A stretch of DNA of 64,000 bases from Bacteroidales bacterium. Its GTDB lineage: Bacteria; Bacteroidota; Bacteroidia; Bacteroidales; WCHB1-69. Under the pieces are notes generated by a model. The model was given only the letters and a program-made list of their open reading frames with translations, ran no database searches and had not been told where the DNA came from. Of the stretch, positions 61,817 to 64,000 are shown piece after piece. How positions within the stretch are numbered: position 1 is the first letter of the stretch; each line of letters begins with the position of its first letter. The translations under genes were made by a program, and so were the position numbers. The stretch covers positions 1 through 64,000 of the forward strand of contig JAFYNM010000035.1 in NCBI GenBank assembly GCA_017549765.1, in the 5' to 3' direction.

Positions 61817-63172
61817 TCACCCACGGTCAAACAGCAACCGTTCTCCGCGATGCTCTTCGTGGAACTCGCCGTTTTCATACACCAAATTGCCGTTGACAAA
61901 GGTGTGGGTTACCTTCGCCTGAACTGTCTGCCCGACATAGGGAGTCCAGCCGCACTTGTAAAAAAGGTTGTCGGGCGCAATCGTCTGCCGGGCATTCAGA
62001 TCCACCAAGACCAAGTCGGCATGATAGCCCTCTCTGACAAAGCCTCTTCGGTCGATTTGGTACAGTAAGGCAGGGTTATGACACATAAGCTGTACCAACT
62101 CGGCCAGACAAAGCCCGGTCTCTTCAGCCACCTGCATCATGACTGGCAATGTGTGTTGGACAGAGGGGAATCCAGATCTGGCGGTAAAGTAGTCGTCGGT
62201 GAACTTCTCTTGCGGAAGATGAGGCGCGTGATCGGAGCCGATTGTGTCGATAAGACCGTTGCGCAAGGCCTCTCGGAGGGCCTGTCTGTCACGGGACGAC
62301 TTGATAGCGGGATTACACTTGATGGCGAAGCCCAGCCGGTCATAGTCAGCCTCCTCAAACATCAGGTAGTGAGGGCATGTCTCTGCAGTTATCTTTTTGT
62401 CTTGCAGTGGAATATCCTTTCTGAACAAGGATAGCTCCCGCTGGGTGGAGATATGCATGACATGCAGGCGGGCGCCTGTCTTGTCGGCCAGCTCCACGGC
62501 TTTGGCCGAAGAGCGGTAGCAGGCCTCCGACGTCCGCACCAGAGGGTGCAAAGACGCTGTCGGGAGTACCGAGTGATGACCCACTAATTCCTTATAATGC
62601 TGGGTGTTTTGTTTGATGATCTCCTCGTCTTCGCAGTGAGCGGCGATAAGACAGGGCGCCTCTTGGAAGAGATGGCGGAGCACCTCGTCGCGGTCCACCA
62701 GCATATTGCCTGTGCTGGACCCCATGAAGAGCTTGATGCCGCACACCCGGGCAGGGTCGGTGGCCATGACCTCGTCCAGATTGTCGTTGGTGGCGCCGAG
62801 ATAGAAGGAGTAGTTGGCGAGCGACTTCTCTGCCGCCAAGTCGCACTTCTCCTGCAGCAACGACTGGGTGGTGGTCTGCGGAATGGTGTTGGGCATCTCC
62901 ATGTAGGAGGTCACACCACCGGCAACAGCCGCCCGGCTCTCGCTGTGGATGTCCGCCTTGGCGGTCATGCCGGGCTCCCGGAAGTGCACATGCTCGTCGA
63001 TGATGCCGGGGATGAGATACTGGCCCCGCGCCTCGACAACGGTGACATGAGCTACCTCCACCGGCTCGTCTATAGGGAGAATCTTGTCGATAATTCCATC
63101 TTTGATTAAGACATGAGCCTCAAAAGTGCGGCCCTCGTTCACCACCGTGACATTTTGTATGAGATAATCCAT
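61817..63172 (-). CDS. pyrC: Dihydroorotase
   Basis: 451 aa, class I length. Metal site IIDEHVHFREPG (near residue 58), the metal-bridging lysine in GIKLFMGSS (near 148), IAAHCEDEEI, LHVMHIST, and catalytic Asp in DTIGSDHAPHL. It closes carbamoyl-aspartate to dihydroorotate in pyrimidine synthesis. Allantoinase or hydantoinase is a less likely alternative. Divergent from xylA with back-to-back promoters. Confidence 0.92.
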   Translation of the reverse strand: MDYLIQNVTVVNEGRTFEAHVLIKDGIIDKILPIDEPVEVAHVTVVEARGQYLIPGIIDEHVHFREPGMTAKADIHSESRAAVAGGVTSYMEMPNTIPQTTTQSLLQEKCDLAAEKSLANYSFYLGATNDNLDEVMATDPARVCGIKLFMGSSTGNMLVDRDEVLRHLFQEAPCLIAAHCEDEEIIKQNTQHYKELVGHHSVLPTASLHPLVRTSEACYRSSAKAVELADKTGARLHVMHISTQRELSLFRKDIPLQDKKITAETCPHYLMFEEADYDRLGFAIKCNPAIKSSRDRQALREALRNGLIDTIGSDHAPHLPQEKFTDDYFTARSGFPSVQHTLPVMMQVAEETGLCLAELVQLMCHNPALLYQIDRRGFVREGYHADLVLVDLNARQTIAPDNLFYKCGWTPYVGQTVQAKVTHTFVNGNLVYENGEFHEEHRGERLLFDRG

Positions 63173-63201
63173 CCTTTCGATTTTTTCAAAAAACGCAAGC
63201 G

Positions 63202-63209
63202 CAAAGATA
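63202..63209 (-). promoter_or_regulatory. -7 promoter box for pyrC
   Basis: TATCTTTG on the minus strand, 30 bases before the start. Confidence 0.6.
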
Positions 63210-63230
63210 CATATTTTTCAAAATTTATCG

Positions 63231-63238
63231 TACTTTTG
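63231..63238 (+). promoter_or_regulatory. -7 promoter box for xylA
   Basis: TACTTTTG, 36 bases before the ATG; divergent from the pyrC box. Confidence 0.55.
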
Positions 63239-63273
63239 CTCTTTCATTATTGGAATAATAAAAACAATTGAAT

Positions 63274-64000
63274 ATGGAATACTATCAAGGCAAGACCGCT
63301 TTCTTCCCCAATGTCGGGAAAATCAAATTCGAAGGCAAAGAATCCAAGAATCCGTTGGCCTTCCATTATTATGACGAAGACCGCATAGTGATGGGCAAGA
63401 CCATGAAGGAGCATCTCAAGTTCGCCATGGCCTATTGGCACACGCTCTGCGCCGACGGTGTGGATCAGTTCGGCGGGCCTACCAAGGTCTTCCCTTGGAA
63501 CGAGGCCTCCGACCCCATCTCCCGCGCCAAGCTCAAGATGGATGCCGCCTTTGAGTTCATGACCAAGTGCTCGATTCCTTACTACTGTTTCCATGATGTG
63601 GACGTGGTGGAGCCCGGCGACTCTCTGGCCGAGTTTGAGAAACGTCTGGCCACGATGGTAGAGCACGCCAAGGGATTGCAGCAGGCCACCGGCAAGCAGC
63701 TGCTATGGTCCACCGCCAACGTCTTCGGCCACAAGCGCTACATGAACGGGGCGGCCACCAACCCCGACTTCCACGTCACCACGTTTGCTGCCACGCAGAT
63801 CAAAAACGCCATCGACGCCTGCATCGCGCTGGGCGGACAGAACTACGTCTTCTGGGGCGGAAGAGAGGGTTACATGTCGCTGCTCAACACCGACATGAAG
63901 CGCGAGAAGGAGCATCTGGCCATGATGCTGACGATGGCCCGCGACTACGGCCGCAAGCAGGGCTTCAAGGGTACCTTCCTGATAGAGCCCAAGCCGATGG
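63274..64000 (+). CDS. xylA: Xylose isomerase (3' end outside window)
   Basis: 242 residues are visible from ATG 63274 and the frame is still open at the edge. It starts MEYYQGKTAFFPNVGKIKFE, typical of the longer (class II) enzymes. Catalytic His107 and Asp110 sit in CFHDVDVVEPG, then LLWSTANVFGHKRYMNG, YVFWGGREGYMSLLNTD and the metal-ligand start FLIEPKPM. It converts D-xylose to D-xylulose, the substrate of XylB (57335). Divergent from pyrC, with its own promoter. Confidence 0.96.
   Translation, partial: MEYYQGKTAFFPNVGKIKFEGKESKNPLAFHYYDEDRIVMGKTMKEHLKFAMAYWHTLCADGVDQFGGPTKVFPWNEASDPISRAKLKMDAAFEFMTKCSIPYYCFHDVDVVEPGDSLAEFEKRLATMVEHAKGLQQATGKQLLWSTANVFGHKRYMNGAATNPDFHVTTFAATQIKNAIDACIALGGQNYVFWGGREGYMSLLNTDMKREKEHLAMMLTMARDYGRKQGFKGTFLIEPKPM

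Overview
The window looks like a chromosomal segment of an anaerobic member of Bacteroidota, most likely Bacteroidales. Evidence read directly: almost every promoter has the Bacteroidota -7 box TAnnTTTG (usually TATTTTTG or TATCTTTG) and few genes have a Shine-Dalgarno sequence; secreted proteins carry type IX secretion (T9SS) C-terminal sorting domains; a PorP/SprF-like protein, a TonB-dependent receptor, an OmpA/PD40 protein and several outer-membrane barrels are present. A trimeric [FeFe] hydrogenase of the electron-bifurcating type and a xylose catabolic set (xylE-like porter, xylB, xylA) suggest a fermenter of plant sugars. I cannot assign a genus.

Layout. 1-4355 (-): a two-gene unit of a T9SS cargo protein and a very large secreted metalloprotease/beta-helix protein that runs off the left edge. 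4623-9202 (+): a membrane LytTR regulator; dsrC with a NarI/DsrM-like cytochrome b; a beta-CASP nuclease; a four-helix-bundle gene inside an inverted repeat; rfbD. 9304-10737: tRNA-Thr, tuf, tRNA-Trp. 11042-15560: hydrogenase operon ([2Fe-2S] protein, HydB, HydA, HydC). 15774-17679: corA, a retropepsin-like protease, ruvC. 17742-21317 (-): PASTA protein, T9SS cargo, DnaQ-like exonuclease. 21474-23451 (+): unknown gene and phosphohexomutase. 23453-26955 (-): unknown secreted protein and rluD. 27330-31476 (+): rpmH, surA-like, moxR, sensor kinase. 31485-33720 (-): glycosyltransferase, steroid 5-alpha-reductase homologue, Rieske-like lipoprotein. 34829-35123: a MITE-like inverted repeat. 35208-37908 (+): rpsO-pnp. 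37966-41262 (-): secreted proteins and a xylose/H+ symporter-like porter. 41361-43819 (+): TPP riboswitch and thiamine-type TonB receptor. 43874-48140: membrane protein, alanine/glycine symporter, menA, acyl-ACP thioesterase. 48247-53016: YwqK-like repeat protein, then rarA reading in frame into porP, followed by an OmpA/PD40 gene. 53285-61688: four-helix-bundle protein, envelope proteins, xylB, DUF5618, head-GIN protein and a sigma factor with a transmembrane and WG-repeat tail. 61817-64000: pyrC and divergent xylA (partial).

The most unusual items are: (i) rarA and porP in one uninterrupted reading frame, with a T10 tract at the junction where a one-base slip either way gives an immediate stop; (ii) a DsrC with both redox cysteines beside a NarI/DsrM-like cytochrome and no dsrAB; (iii) a sigma factor joined to a membrane segment and a WG-repeat domain; (iv) a four-helix-bundle gene framed by inverted repeats like a free-standing rRNA intervening sequence; (v) a REP-like palindrome translated in frame; (vi) a hairpin with a T tract at the very start of the hydrogenase transcript. 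No CRISPR array, insertion sequence or prophage was seen.
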